Below, piece after piece: positions 54,432 to 64,000 of a DNA stretch of 64,000 nt. Made by a program: the position numbers and the translations under genes. Under the pieces are notes generated by a model, which saw nothing but the letters and a program-made list of their open reading frames with translations, was not told the DNA's origin and made no database searches. This DNA comes from Alphaproteobacteria bacterium (GTDB lineage Bacteria > Pseudomonadota > Alphaproteobacteria > UBA828): the NCBI GenBank assembly GCA_022826345.1, contig JAJDVB010000128.1, positions 1 to 64,000 of the forward strand, written 5' to 3'. Numbering within the stretch: the stretch's first letter is position 1; each line of letters begins with the position of its first letter.

Positions 54432-55868
54432 TCAGGAGAAGAAGTAGGGCGTCATTCCCTGTTGGTTCTCGTCCACGATCAGGCGGCGGCCCGGCGGCGG
54501 GAAGGCGCGCGCCGTGCAATCCGCACGGTCGCACAGCCGGCAGTTGATGCCAATGGGAACGGCCCCCGCAGATCGCTCGAGGTCGAGGCCGGCGCCGTAG
54601 ACCAGGCGGTTCGCGTGGGAGAGCGGACAGCCGATGGCGATCACCAGTTGCTGGCCGGGTAGCGCGTGGCCGGCACCCGGCCGCGAGAGAGCGCGGGCGA
54701 TGGTGAGGAAGCGCGCGCCGTCCGGCATCTCGACCAGGTCGAGGCGGTTCTCCCCCTGAGACTGAAAGGCGCGGTGCACGCCCCAGCGCGGACACAGTCC
54801 GCCGAAGCGCGCGAAGCGGAAGCCGCCGGCGTCGAGGCGGCGCAGCACATTGCCCGCGCAGTCGAGGTGGACGAGGAAGAACGGCACGCCCTTGGCCCCC
54901 GGCCGCTGCAGGGTGACGAGCCGCTGGCAGACGTGCTCGAACGACGCGCCGAAGCGCCGGCCCAGGAGATCGATGTCGTATTCGAGCACCTCGGCGGCCT
55001 CGTGGAAGCGCTCGTAGGGCATGACGCAGGCAGCGGCGAAATAGCCGGCCAATTCGATGACGAGGAGATGGCGCGCCTCCCCCTGAAGGCCCGCTTCGCC
55101 GGCGATGTCGTCGAAAAGCTCGCGCCAGCCGAGCACTGCGGCTTGAAAGGCCAGCTGGAAGACGCGTTCCTCCGGCGCCAGCGCGTCGGAAAGCAGCACG
55201 CGCCGGCCGTGACGGTCGTAGCGTCGGACGAGGTCGTGCATGACGTGCGCGGGCATGGTGCGGACCTTGAGGCCGTGGGCGTCCGTGAGCACGGCGCGCA
55301 ACCCTTCGTAGAGGCCATCGGCATCGAGGCCCGCGTCGGCCCAGAGCTGATCGGCCGCCGCCTCCAGCTCGGGGAAATAGCCGGACCGGGCCTGGATGAA
55401 GTCATGCACCACGTCGCTCGGGAGTCCGGCGGCCCCAGCCACCGGCGCCGGCGGGCGCTCCGCTGCAGCGTCGCCGAGCCCCTCCGCAATGTTCGCCGTG
55501 TTTTCCAGGAGGTCGCGGTAGGCGCCGAACAGGCGGATGACGGCGTCGCCCAGCGCCGGGCTTGCCTGGGCCGCGTCGCGAATGTCCTGATCGCTTACCC
55601 GGCTGCGAGCGAACAGCGGGTCGCCGAACACCTCCCTGAGCTGAGCGGTGACCCGTCCCTCGTCGTCCTCCGCGAAGCGCTGGAGGTCGATGTCGAAGGC
55701 CTGGCCGAGCTTGAGCAGGAAGGGAACCGTCACCGGGCGCTGGCTGCGCTCGATCAGGTTCAGATAGCTCGTGGAGATTCCGAGTTGCGCTGCCATGCGC
55801 GCCTGGGTCAGCCCGCGCTCCCGGCGGAGCCGGCGCACTCTCTGGCCTGCCATGACCTTGCCTTGCAT
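54432..55868 (-). CDS. ScfR/RamB-type short-chain acyl-CoA-responsive regulator
   Basis: About 478 residues. An XRE helix-turn-helix spans residues about 7-62 (RERGLTQARMAAQLGISTSY). The middle is an IrrE/DUF955-like part, and the C-terminal DUF2083 region ends CRLCDRADCTARAFPPPGRR. Such proteins (RamB, ScfR, MccR) control acetate and short-chain acid genes. The ATG at 55868 (MQGKVMAGQRVRR) is chosen over 55913. It diverges from aceB with a palindromic operator between, so it most likely regulates the glyoxylate genes and itself. Confidence 0.87.
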   Translation of the reverse strand: MQGKVMAGQRVRRLRRERGLTQARMAAQLGISTSYLNLIERSQRPVTVPFLLKLGQAFDIDLQRFAEDDEGRVTAQLREVFGDPLFARSRVSDQDIRDAAQASPALGDAVIRLFGAYRDLLENTANIAEGLGDAAAERPPAPVAGAAGLPSDVVHDFIQARSGYFPELEAAADQLWADAGLDADGLYEGLRAVLTDAHGLKVRTMPAHVMHDLVRRYDRHGRRVLLSDALAPEERVFQLAFQAAVLGWRELFDDIAGEAGLQGEARHLLVIELAGYFAAACVMPYERFHEAAEVLEYDIDLLGRRFGASFEHVCQRLVTLQRPGAKGVPFFLVHLDCAGNVLRRLDAGGFRFARFGGLCPRWGVHRAFQSQGENRLDLVEMPDGARFLTIARALSRPGAGHALPGQQLVIAIGCPLSHANRLVYGAGLDLERSAGAVPIGINCRLCDRADCTARAFPPPGRRLIVDENQQGMTPYFFS

Positions 55869-55926
55869 GGCCTTCTCCGTATTGTAGCGGCGGCCGCGCC
55901 CCAGCGTGGCCACGCAATTTTACTGA

Positions 55927-55965
55927 ATTCACACAGCTACAGCAATTCACATACTAAATGTGAAT
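55927..55965. promoter_or_regulatory. Operator between the ScfR-like gene and aceB
   Basis: A perfect inverted repeat ATTCACA-N7-TGTGAAT at 55945-55965, with a third ATTCACA half-site at 55927-55933 (18 bp phase). It lies in the only AT-rich stretch of the region, about 60 bp before the ScfR-like start and 98 bp before aceB. It is the expected site of the divergent regulator. Confidence 0.7.
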
Positions 55966-56062
55966 GAAATACACGTTTTTTTACAACAAGTTATAGACAT
56001 TTCCACCGCATCGCGCGACATTCATGTCGTATTGCGATGCAACACGCAAGGAGTAGCTCGCA

Positions 56063-57709
56063 ATGCCGGAGAGCCGTAGTGGGGACGCAGACGCGCCCGT
56101 GAAGACCGGAATCGAAATTGATGGGCCCGCCGTCCCCGGCCTCGCCGAAGTCCTGACCGACGAGGCCTGCGCCTTCGTCGCCATGCTGGAGCGCCGCTTC
56201 GGCGACGAGCGGCGGCGTCTCCTCGAGGCCCGCGCGGCATTCCAGCTTCGCATCGACGCCGGCGAAGACCCGGCCTTCCGGCCCGACACCAAGGCGATCC
56301 GCGAGGGCGACTGGACCATCGCGGGCACGCCGGCCGATCTCGCCGACCGGCGGGTGGAGATCACCGGCCCGGTCGATCGCAAGATGATCATCAACGCGCT
56401 GAACTGCGGCGCGTCCTGCTTCATGGCTGATTTCGAGGACGCCGCCTCGCCCACCTGGGAGGCAATGATCGCGGGCCAGGCCAACCTGCGCGACGCGGCG
56501 CGACGCACCATCGCCATGACCGACCCCAACTCCGGTAAGTCCTATGCGTTGGGCGACGAAACGGCGACGCTGATCGTCCGCCCGCGCGGCTGGCATCTGG
56601 AGGAGGCGCACCTCCTCGTCGACGGCCGCCCGGCCTCCGCCAGCCTGTTCGATTTCGGGCTCTACTTCTTCCACAACGCGGCGGAACTGCGGGTGCGAGG
56701 CTCCGGCCCCTACTTCTACCTGCCCAAGCTCGAGCACTACGAGGAAGCCGCGCTCTGGAACGCCGTCTTCGTCGCAGCCCGGGAGGAACTCGGACTCCCC
56801 GTCGGCACGATCAAGGTCACAGTGCTGATCGAGACCATCACCGCAGCCTTCGAGATGGACGAGATACTGCACGCATTGAAGGACCATATCGTCGGCCTCA
56901 ACTGCGGCCGTTGGGACTACATCTTCAGCGTCATCAAGACCTTCCGGAACCGTCCCAACTGGGTGCTGCCGGACCGCGGCCTCGTCACCATGACCCAGCC
57001 CTTCATGCGCGCCTACAGCCGGCTCCTGATCAAGACCTGCCACCGGCGCGGCGCGCACGCGATGGGCGGCATGGCAGCGCAGATCCCCATCAAGGGCGAC
57101 GATGCAGCCAACGAGCAGGCCTTTGGCAAGGTCCGCGCGGACAAGGAGCGCGAGGCCGGCGACGGCCACGACGGCACCTGGGTCGCCCATCCGGGGCTGG
57201 TGCCAGTCGCACGCGAGGTCTTCGACCGGCTGATGCCGGAGGCCAATCAGGTGTCGCGGCAGCTCGGCAATGTGACCGTGACCGAGGCCGATCTGCTTGC
57301 GGTTCCTAAAGGTGAGCTCACCGAAGAGGGGCTGCGCAACAACATCCGCGTCGCCATCCAGTACATCGAGGCGTGGCTCGCAGGCCGCGGCGCCGTGCCC
57401 CTTTACAACCTGATGGAGGACGCGGCCACCGCCGAGATCAGCCGTGCCCAGCTCTGGCAATGTCTGCGTCACGGCGCGCGCCTTGAGAACGGCCGCACGG
57501 TCGACTGGGCGCTGGTGGACCGGCTGGTCGCCGAGGAGGTCGCAGCCCTCAGGGACGTGCTCGGCGAGGCCCGTTACGAGGAGGGGCACTTCGACGAGGC
57601 GGTCGCCCTCTTCACCCAGGTCGGGACCGGAAACGGCTTCCCCGATTTCCTGACGCTTCCGGCTTACAGAGTGTTGAACACCATCCATGACGGCGAGAAT
57701 GCCGATTGA
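56063..57709 (+). CDS. aceB: Malate synthase A
   Basis: 548 residues, the A-type length. It condenses glyoxylate with acetyl-CoA to malate. Key segments are [15 protein letters not shown] with catalytic-region Asp/Glu, GRWDYIFS and [11 protein letters not shown]. The ATG at 56063 has CAAGGAG upstream. It overlaps the isocitrate lyase frame start slightly; the chosen start of aceA (57720) is 10 bp past its stop, giving one glyoxylate-shunt operon. Confidence 0.94.
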   Translation: MPESRSGDADAPVKTGIEIDGPAVPGLAEVLTDEACAFVAMLERRFGDERRRLLEARAAFQLRIDAGEDPAFRPDTKAIREGDWTIAGTPADLADRRVEITGPVDRKMIINALNCGASCFMADFEDAASPTWEAMIAGQANLRDAARRTIAMTDPNSGKSYALGDETATLIVRPRGWHLEEAHLLVDGRPASASLFDFGLYFFHNAAELRVRGSGPYFYLPKLEHYEEAALWNAVFVAAREELGLPVGTIKVTVLIETITAAFEMDEILHALKDHIVGLNCGRWDYIFSVIKTFRNRPNWVLPDRGLVTMTQPFMRAYSRLLIKTCHRRGAHAMGGMAAQIPIKGDDAANEQAFGKVRADKEREAGDGHDGTWVAHPGLVPVAREVFDRLMPEANQVSRQLGNVTVTEADLLAVPKGELTEEGLRNNIRVAIQYIEAWLAGRGAVPLYNLMEDAATAEISRAQLWQCLRHGARLENGRTVDWALVDRLVAEEVAALRDVLGEARYEEGHFDEAVALFTQVGTGNGFPDFLTLPAYRVLNTIHDGENAD

Positions 57710-57719
57710 GGAGGATGAG

Positions 57720-59021
<1,302 letters not shown>

Positions 59022-59043
59022 GAAGCATTTTTCGCTCACGGCA

Positions 59044-59134
59044 GCCGGCCTACGGCCGGCGCCTCCGCGAGGGTGCCGCTCACGCGGCGGGCCGCGGTCG
59101 CGGCCTGTCGCGCGTCCGTCATCGACGGACGCGC
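59044..59134. repeat. Two short-loop GC hairpins after aceA
   Basis: Hairpin 1: 7-bp perfect stem with a TAC loop (59044-59060). Hairpin 2: 11-bp perfect stem with an ATC loop (59110-59134; GCGCGTCCGTC and its complement). They lie between the convergent aceA and amidohydrolase genes and may end transcription from both sides. They also resemble REP-type hairpins; no T-run follows either. Confidence 0.55.
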
Positions 59135-59168
59135 TCCCGCAATAATCGTCGACCGAGGAGTGCTGCCC

Positions 59169-60890
59169 TTAAGCGGCGGGGCCGGGCTGCGGGCCGCGCA
59201 GCAGGCGGCCGGGGAGCGCGCCGGTCGCCTCGCCGTCGCGATAGACCGGGGCGCCTGAGACGACCGTCGCCACGTAACCTTCGGCCCGCTGGATCAGGCG
59301 CCGCCCGCCAGCCGGCAGGTCGTAGACCGGCTCGGGGCAGTGCAGCGTGAGCTTGTCGTAGTCGATCACGTTGAGGTCGGCCTTGTAGCCCGGCCGCAGC
59401 AGCCCGCGGTCTTCGAGACCCAGCGCCAGCGCATTGTCACGGGTCATGCGCCTGACCGCCCAGGGCAGCGGCATCCGCTCGCCCACAGCCCGGTCGCGCA
59501 CCCAGTGGATCAGCATGTAGCTGAACGCGCTTGCATCGCACAGCATGCCCACATGGGCGCCGCCGTCGCCCAGGCTCACCAGCGTGTTCGGATGCCGCAG
59601 CATTTCGCCCACGGCGTCGAGCGAGCCTTCCGAGTAATTGCTGACCGGGCGATAGAGCATCGCCTTGCCGTCGCTCTCCAGCAGGTAGTCGTAAGCGACA
59701 TCCTCGGGCGTCTTCCCCTCGCACGCGGCGATGGCGGCGACGCTCTGATCGTCGGACGGCTCGTAGTTCGGCGGCGTGCCGAGCGGATAGAGCCGGTTCC
59801 AGCTGGAGACGCGACGGGCGAGGGACGCGTTCGCACATTCCTCGGCGATGAGGCGGGCGCGGAACGCCGGCTGCCGCAGGGTCTGAAGCTTCTCCGCGAG
59901 CGGCAAATGGGCGATGGCCTCCCAGCTCGGCCGCCCCGAGAACGGATTAATGGAAATCTCGAAGCCGAGCAGGACGCCGGTCGCGCGTGTGAGCGTCTGG
60001 CCGATGATTGGCAGGCCGTCGCGGTTCGCCTCGGCGATATGGTCGAGAATGCGGCGCCAGCCGTCAGGCGCGCGGTCGACCTGCAGGATCGTGATCGCCA
60101 AGGGCCGACGGCAGCGCTCCACCACCCGCCGCAGCATGGCGAACTCCTCGTCGAGATCGACGAAGTCGGAGATCACCTGCAACCAGCCGGCACCGACGCT
60201 CCCCATGGCGGCACCGATGGCCGTGAGCTCGTCCTCGGCCGCGGTTAGCGTGGGGATCGGGCGGCCGTCCAGCGTCTTGTGATTGAGCGTGCGCGAGGTC
60301 GAGAAACCCAAAGCGCCGGCGCGGATGCCTGCCGCCGCGAGCTCCGCCATGGCCGCGTTGTCCGCCTCGGTCGCGGGCTCGCGTTCCACGCCCCGCTGGC
60401 CCATGACGAAGACCCGAACGGGCGAGTGCGGCACCTGCGCCGCGATGTCCAGGTCGTAGGGTCTCGCGTCGAGCGCATCCATAAATTGCTCGAAGCTCTG
60501 CCAGGTCCAGGGCAGCCCCTCGTCCAGCACCGCGCCGGGGATGTCCTCGACGCCTTCCATGAACTCCACCAGCGTGTCCCGCTGGTCGGGCCGGCACGGC
60601 GCGAACCCGACGCCGCAGTTGCCCATCATCGCCGTCGTGACGCCGTTCCAGGAGGATGGCGTGATTTGGCTGCTCCAGGTGGCCTGCGCGTCGTAGTGGG
60701 TATGGGGGTCGATGAAGCCCGGCGCGACGATCTTGCCGCGGGCGTCGATCTCCTCGTCACCAGCCGCGAGATTGGGTCCGACCGCCGCCACCAGCCCGTC
60801 GGCAATCCCGACATCCGCATCGCGGGGCTCGCCGCCCGAGCCGTCCACGACCGTGCCGCCGCGGATCACCAGCGCGTAAGGCCTGCTCAT
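59169..60890 (-). CDS. D-aminoacylase-type amidohydrolase
   Basis: 573 residues of the amidohydrolase superfamily (N-acyl-D-amino-acid deacylase/D-aminoacylase branch). Metal-site motif is GFIDPHTHYDAQ, with NCGVGFAPC and the later SLGDGGAHVGM with His. N-terminal VIRGGTVVDGSG is the beta-sandwich start. The ATG at 60890 follows AAGGGGGCGACG. The frame to 61232 is not supported. It probably removes acyl groups from D-amino acids or similar, but the substrate is unverified. It is divergent from the MetE-like operon. Confidence 0.85.
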   Translation of the reverse strand: MSRPYALVIRGGTVVDGSGGEPRDADVGIADGLVAAVGPNLAAGDEEIDARGKIVAPGFIDPHTHYDAQATWSSQITPSSWNGVTTAMMGNCGVGFAPCRPDQRDTLVEFMEGVEDIPGAVLDEGLPWTWQSFEQFMDALDARPYDLDIAAQVPHSPVRVFVMGQRGVEREPATEADNAAMAELAAAGIRAGALGFSTSRTLNHKTLDGRPIPTLTAAEDELTAIGAAMGSVGAGWLQVISDFVDLDEEFAMLRRVVERCRRPLAITILQVDRAPDGWRRILDHIAEANRDGLPIIGQTLTRATGVLLGFEISINPFSGRPSWEAIAHLPLAEKLQTLRQPAFRARLIAEECANASLARRVSSWNRLYPLGTPPNYEPSDDQSVAAIAACEGKTPEDVAYDYLLESDGKAMLYRPVSNYSEGSLDAVGEMLRHPNTLVSLGDGGAHVGMLCDASAFSYMLIHWVRDRAVGERMPLPWAVRRMTRDNALALGLEDRGLLRPGYKADLNVIDYDKLTLHCPEPVYDLPAGGRRLIQRAEGYVATVVSGAPVYRDGEATGALPGRLLRGPQPGPAA

Positions 60891-61041
60891 CGTCGCCCCC
60901 TTGGCACACCTGGAGAGCGGTCCATTAGAAAGAATTCGGGCGCGGCCGCAAGGGCTGAGTGCGGCGGAACGCGGCGGTTGCGTCCCCGCGAGCGGCCCGC
61001 GACACTCCGCAGACGTGGCGGAACCGACGGGAGGCCCACCC

Positions 61042-62229
61042 ATGTTGACCAGCGAAGACCGCATGCTTACCACCCACGCCGGCAGCCTGCCCCGTCCGCC
61101 GGCCCTGGAGACACTGCTCATCAAGCGGGAGCAGGGCGAGGCCATCGACCAGGCGGCCTTCGCGGAGGCGGTCGCCAAGGGCATCGACTGGGTCGTCGCC
61201 AAGCAGCTTGAGAGCGGCGTCGACATCGGCAACGACGGCGAGGAATCCCGCGTCGGCTTCCAGACCTACGTGCCCCAGCGCATGTCGGGCTTCGGCGGCG
61301 AGTCCCAGCGCAAGATGCTCACCGACATGGTCAAGTTCCCCGGCTATGCGCAGATGTTCACCGAGCGTACCTGGAGTCGGGACAAGGAGCGACCCAAGGT
61401 CTTCAACGCGCCGCAGGCGCAGACCGCCGTCGAGTACGAGCCCGATCTTGCCGACGTGACCTTTGAGCTCGACCACTTCGCGGCGTCGCTGGAACGCTCC
61501 GCAGGAAGCTTCGCCGAGACCTTCGTGACCGCCGCCTCGCCGGGCATCGTCTCCACCACCATGCTGCGCGCCGAGGACAACCCCGACTATCCGCGTGACG
61601 AGGATTACGTCATGGCGCTCGGCCACGAGCTCAAGAAGGAGTACGACGCGATCGTCACCTCGGGCCATCTGTTGCAGCTCGACGCCCCGGACCTCGCCAT
61701 GGAGCGCCAGTTCATGTTCCAGGGCCGCCCGCTCGACGAGTTCCTGGAGCGGGTGGAACTGCACATCAGGGCGCTTAACGTCGCCGTCGCCGACATCCCT
61801 GCGGAGAAGGTCAGGCTTCACGTCTGCTTCGGAAACTGGGACGGCCCCCACATCGACGATTGCGACCTCGAACCGCTGCTGCCGCTGCTCTACGAGGCCA
61901 AGGTCGGCGCGCTCAGCATCGCCTGCTCCAACCCGCGCCACCAACACGAGTGGAAGGTGATCAAGGCGAACCCACCGCCCGAGCCCATGATCCTAATCCC
62001 CGGCGTGATCGACGTGACCACCAACTACCTGGAGCACCCGGAGGTGGTGGCCGACCGCATCTGCCTCTACGCCGAGGTCATGGGCGACAAGCGCCGCGTG
62101 ATCGCCGGCACCGACTGCGGCTTCAGCACCTTCGCGAGCTACCAGTTCGTGGCCGACGACGTGGCGTGGGCCAAGCTCCGCATGCTCGCGGACGGCGCCG
62201 CGCTCGCCACCGAACGGCTGTGGGGCTAG
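61042..62229 (+). CDS. MetE C-terminal-like, cobalamin-independent methyltransferase family protein
   Basis: 395 residues corresponding to the catalytic (C-terminal) half of MetE-type methionine synthase only. Zinc ligands are His260-Val-Cys262 (LHVCFGN) and Cys359 (GTDCGFST). It starts TTHAGSLPRP, a common start of epoxyalkane:coenzyme M transferase/MetE-like members. The MetE N-terminal domain is missing, so folate-dependent methionine synthesis is unlikely; a thiol alkyl transfer is possible (inference). ATG 61042 follows GGGAGG. It heads a three-gene plus-strand set with an SDR and a sulfurtransferase. Confidence 0.82.
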   Translation: MLTSEDRMLTTHAGSLPRPPALETLLIKREQGEAIDQAAFAEAVAKGIDWVVAKQLESGVDIGNDGEESRVGFQTYVPQRMSGFGGESQRKMLTDMVKFPGYAQMFTERTWSRDKERPKVFNAPQAQTAVEYEPDLADVTFELDHFAASLERSAGSFAETFVTAASPGIVSTTMLRAEDNPDYPRDEDYVMALGHELKKEYDAIVTSGHLLQLDAPDLAMERQFMFQGRPLDEFLERVELHIRALNVAVADIPAEKVRLHVCFGNWDGPHIDDCDLEPLLPLLYEAKVGALSIACSNPRHQHEWKVIKANPPPEPMILIPGVIDVTTNYLEHPEVVADRICLYAEVMGDKRRVIAGTDCGFSTFASYQFVADDVAWAKLRMLADGAALATERLWG

Positions 62230-62251
62230 GCGGACCGAGGAGGACGCGCCG

Positions 62252-63025
62252 ATGCGTTTGGCAGGCAAACGGGCACTGGTGACCGGCGGCGCCTCGGGCA
62301 TCGGCGCCGCGACCGCAGAGCGCTTCGCGGCGGAGGGCGCGGCCGTCGCGATTGCCGATCTCAACAGCGCCGGTGCGGAGAGCCACGCCGCGGCAATCCG
62401 CGCCCAGGGAGGGACGGCGGTCGGCCTCGTCGCCGACGTCGGAGACGACGCCTCCGTCGCCGCCATGACGGAGCGTGCGTGGGAGGCGCTGGGAGGCGTC
62501 GATATCCTCGTGAACAACGCCGCGATTCCGACGATCGGCACCGTCGAGACCCTCGCCGCCGACGAATGGGATCGCGTCATCGACCTCGATCTGTCGAGCA
62601 TCTACCGGGCCAGTCGGGCGATATGGCCGCGTTTCGTCGAAGCCGGCGGCGGAACCATTCTGAACACGGCCTCGGTCGCCGGAGTCATCGGCATGGCCGG
62701 CCAACACGGCTATTCCGCCGCCAAGGCAGGCGTCGTGATGCTGACCAAGTGCATGGCCCTCGACGGCGCCGCCCACGGCATCCGCGCGAACTGTGTCTGC
62801 CCCGGTTTCGTCGAGACGCCGATGGTGAACGAATACTTCGACGCGCAGGACGACCCGGCGGCGAGCCGGGCGGCGGTCAATGCCGCCCACCCCTTGGGCC
62901 GCATGGGCCAGCCTGACGAGATCGCGTCAGCGTTCCTCTATCTCGCCTCCGACGAGGCCCGCTGGGTCACCGGCACGGCACTCGTGATCGACGGCGGTCT
63001 CACCGCCGGGCTGCCGCCGGGTTAG
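62252..63025 (+). CDS. Short-chain dehydrogenase
   Basis: 257 residues, classical SDR. TGGASGIGAATA is the cofactor motif, then NNAAIPTIG, NTASVAG with the Ser and YSAAKAG with Tyr-x3-Lys, and GTALVIDGGLTAG at the end. It resembles 3-oxoacyl-ACP reductase/cyclic alcohol dehydrogenases. The start is 22 bp after the MetE-like gene, with GAGGAGG upstream. The substrate is unknown; the neighbours suggest processing of a sulfur-linked alcohol. Confidence 0.9.
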   Translation: MRLAGKRALVTGGASGIGAATAERFAAEGAAVAIADLNSAGAESHAAAIRAQGGTAVGLVADVGDDASVAAMTERAWEALGGVDILVNNAAIPTIGTVETLAADEWDRVIDLDLSSIYRASRAIWPRFVEAGGGTILNTASVAGVIGMAGQHGYSAAKAGVVMLTKCMALDGAAHGIRANCVCPGFVETPMVNEYFDAQDDPAASRAAVNAAHPLGRMGQPDEIASAFLYLASDEARWVTGTALVIDGGLTAGLPPG

Positions 63026-63057
63026 CCGCGCCAACCAGAAGACAAGGGAGACCGTCG

Positions 63058-63978
63058 ATGACCGATGGCCGAGCCGACCTCTCGCAATGGCAGGAGCCGC
63101 AGGCGCTCGTCGAGACCGCTGCGCTCGAGGCAAGCCTCGGTGCGCCCGAGCTTCGCATCGTGGACTGCACCACGTGGCTCAAGCCGGCCGAACCCGGCGA
63201 CGACGCCCCCTACCGCGTCGTTCCGGGCCGGGCCGAGTATGACGCGGCGCATATCCCCGGCGCCGTCTTCCTCGACATCCAGGGGCAGATTTCCGACCCG
63301 GAGACGCGTCTCAAGTTCATGGCGCCGTCGGCCGCGCGCTTCGCCGATGCGATGGGCGCCCTCGGCATCGGCGACGACTCCCGCGTCGTGCTCTATTCCG
63401 CCGGCAGCATCATGTGGGCGACCCGAGTCTGGTGGATGCTGCGCGCGTTCGGCTTCGAGCGCGTGGCGGTGCTCGATGGCGGCTGGGAGAAGTGGCAGGC
63501 GGAGGGGCGCCCCGTCTCCTCCGCGCCGGAGAGCTACCCGCCGGCGCGCTTCACCGCTCGGCTCAAGCCGGGCCAGTTCGTGGACAGCGGATACGTGCTC
63601 TCACGGCTCGGCGATGCCGACACCGTCGCGGTGAACGCGCTCGCGCCCGAATTTCATCACGGCGAAGGGCCGAGCCGCTACGGACGGCCGGGCCGGATTC
63701 CGGGGAGCGTCAACGTGCCGGCAGCGACGCTGCTCGATCCGTCGAACGGGGCCTTCGTGCCGCTGGACGAGGCACGACGCCTTCACGAGGAAGCGGGAAT
63801 CACCTCGGACCAGCACGTCGTCGCCTACTGCGGCGGCGGCATCTCTGCCACCGTGGGCCTCTTCCTCCTCCACCAACTCGGCTACACTGACCTCACCCTC
63901 TACGACGGGTCGATGGGCGAGTGGGCTTACGACCCCGCCCTCCCCATCGAGACGGGCCGGCAGACGGTCGAATCCTAA
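63058..63978 (+). CDS. Two-domain rhodanese-like sulfurtransferase
   Basis: 306 residues with two rhodanese domains, similar to thiosulfate/3-mercaptopyruvate sulfurtransferase (SseA). The active-site loop is in the C-terminal domain, VAYCGGGISATVG. The N-terminal, inactive domain has PGAVFLDIQGQISDP. The start ATG at 63058 has AGGGAGA upstream. It is the last gene of the operon, with only 22 bp of the window left after its stop. It implies sulfur transfer as part of this gene set. Confidence 0.88.
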   Translation: MTDGRADLSQWQEPQALVETAALEASLGAPELRIVDCTTWLKPAEPGDDAPYRVVPGRAEYDAAHIPGAVFLDIQGQISDPETRLKFMAPSAARFADAMGALGIGDDSRVVLYSAGSIMWATRVWWMLRAFGFERVAVLDGGWEKWQAEGRPVSSAPESYPPARFTARLKPGQFVDSGYVLSRLGDADTVAVNALAPEFHHGEGPSRYGRPGRIPGSVNVPAATLLDPSNGAFVPLDEARRLHEEAGITSDQHVVAYCGGGISATVGLFLLHQLGYTDLTLYDGSMGEWAYDPALPIETGRQTVES

Positions 63979-64000
63979 GCCGATCCGCTCCCGGTCGGTG

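Overview
The window is GC-rich (roughly two thirds G+C by eye), densely coded, and reads as a chromosomal segment of an alphaproteobacterium. Supporting signs are an AztABC-type zinc importer beside Zur, a ScfR/RamB-type regulator facing a glyoxylate shunt, DUF1289 and DUF1045 proteins, and long antisense open frames caused by GC-rich third codon positions. No rRNA, tRNA, CRISPR array, integrase or complete insertion sequence was found. The genus cannot be fixed from this alone.

Layout. 34-6714 (minus): a ribose-type (CUT2) ABC importer with one permease, a binding protein, and an unusual protein that fuses the double ATPase to a second permease, followed by an FAD-dependent dehydrogenase. 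6846-7185: decayed Rieske oxygenase remnant. 7212-9437: exported catalase-peroxidase. 9698-10640: phosphonate-locus leftovers (DUF1045 protein, truncated phnE). 10692-17291: zinc regulon, with folE and zur divergent around a clear Zur box, then a 44-residue membrane protein, aztABC with a His-rich binding protein, and a CobW GTPase/WD40/DUF1289 string. 17300-25300: PhzF, a YqaA-type membrane protein, GmhA, two secreted Cys-containing unknowns, gamma-glutamyltransferase, a low-GC HEPN-like orphan, a 39-bp tandem repeat and ketopantoate reductase.

25467-32194: acyl-CoA synthetase, acetyl-CoA synthetase behind a palindrome-bearing promoter, Rieske ferredoxin, class III aminotransferase and Fic. 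32420-40523: AIR-synthase-like protein, MoeB/ThiF, CysK, a small secreted protein, Dut, CoaBC, HemF, an Ldh-family dehydrogenase and an MDR oxidoreductase. 40717-43127: tandemly duplicated SDR genes and a racemase-fold protein without the usual cysteines. 43578-46343: a small accessory island with HigBA-type toxin-antitoxin, a TIR protein and a solitary beta-class DNA methyltransferase. 46470-54263: KamA-family radical SAM enzyme, and a Liv-type ABC importer co-directional with an amidase. 54432-59021: ScfR-like regulator divergent from malate synthase and isocitrate lyase, with a palindromic operator between. 59169-63978: D-aminoacylase-type amidohydrolase facing away from a MetE-C-terminal-like protein, an SDR and a two-domain sulfurtransferase.

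How the genes work together: acetyl-CoA synthetase plus the glyoxylate shunt implies growth on acetate or short-chain acids; several ABC importers sit with catabolic enzymes (FAD dehydrogenase, amidase); the zinc locus combines uptake, allocation and control of a zinc enzyme. The least explained parts are a dispersed composite repeat (39-bp units plus an ACCATGGT-centred palindrome), the TIR/methyltransferase/toxin-antitoxin island, and the secreted pair at 20138-21135.
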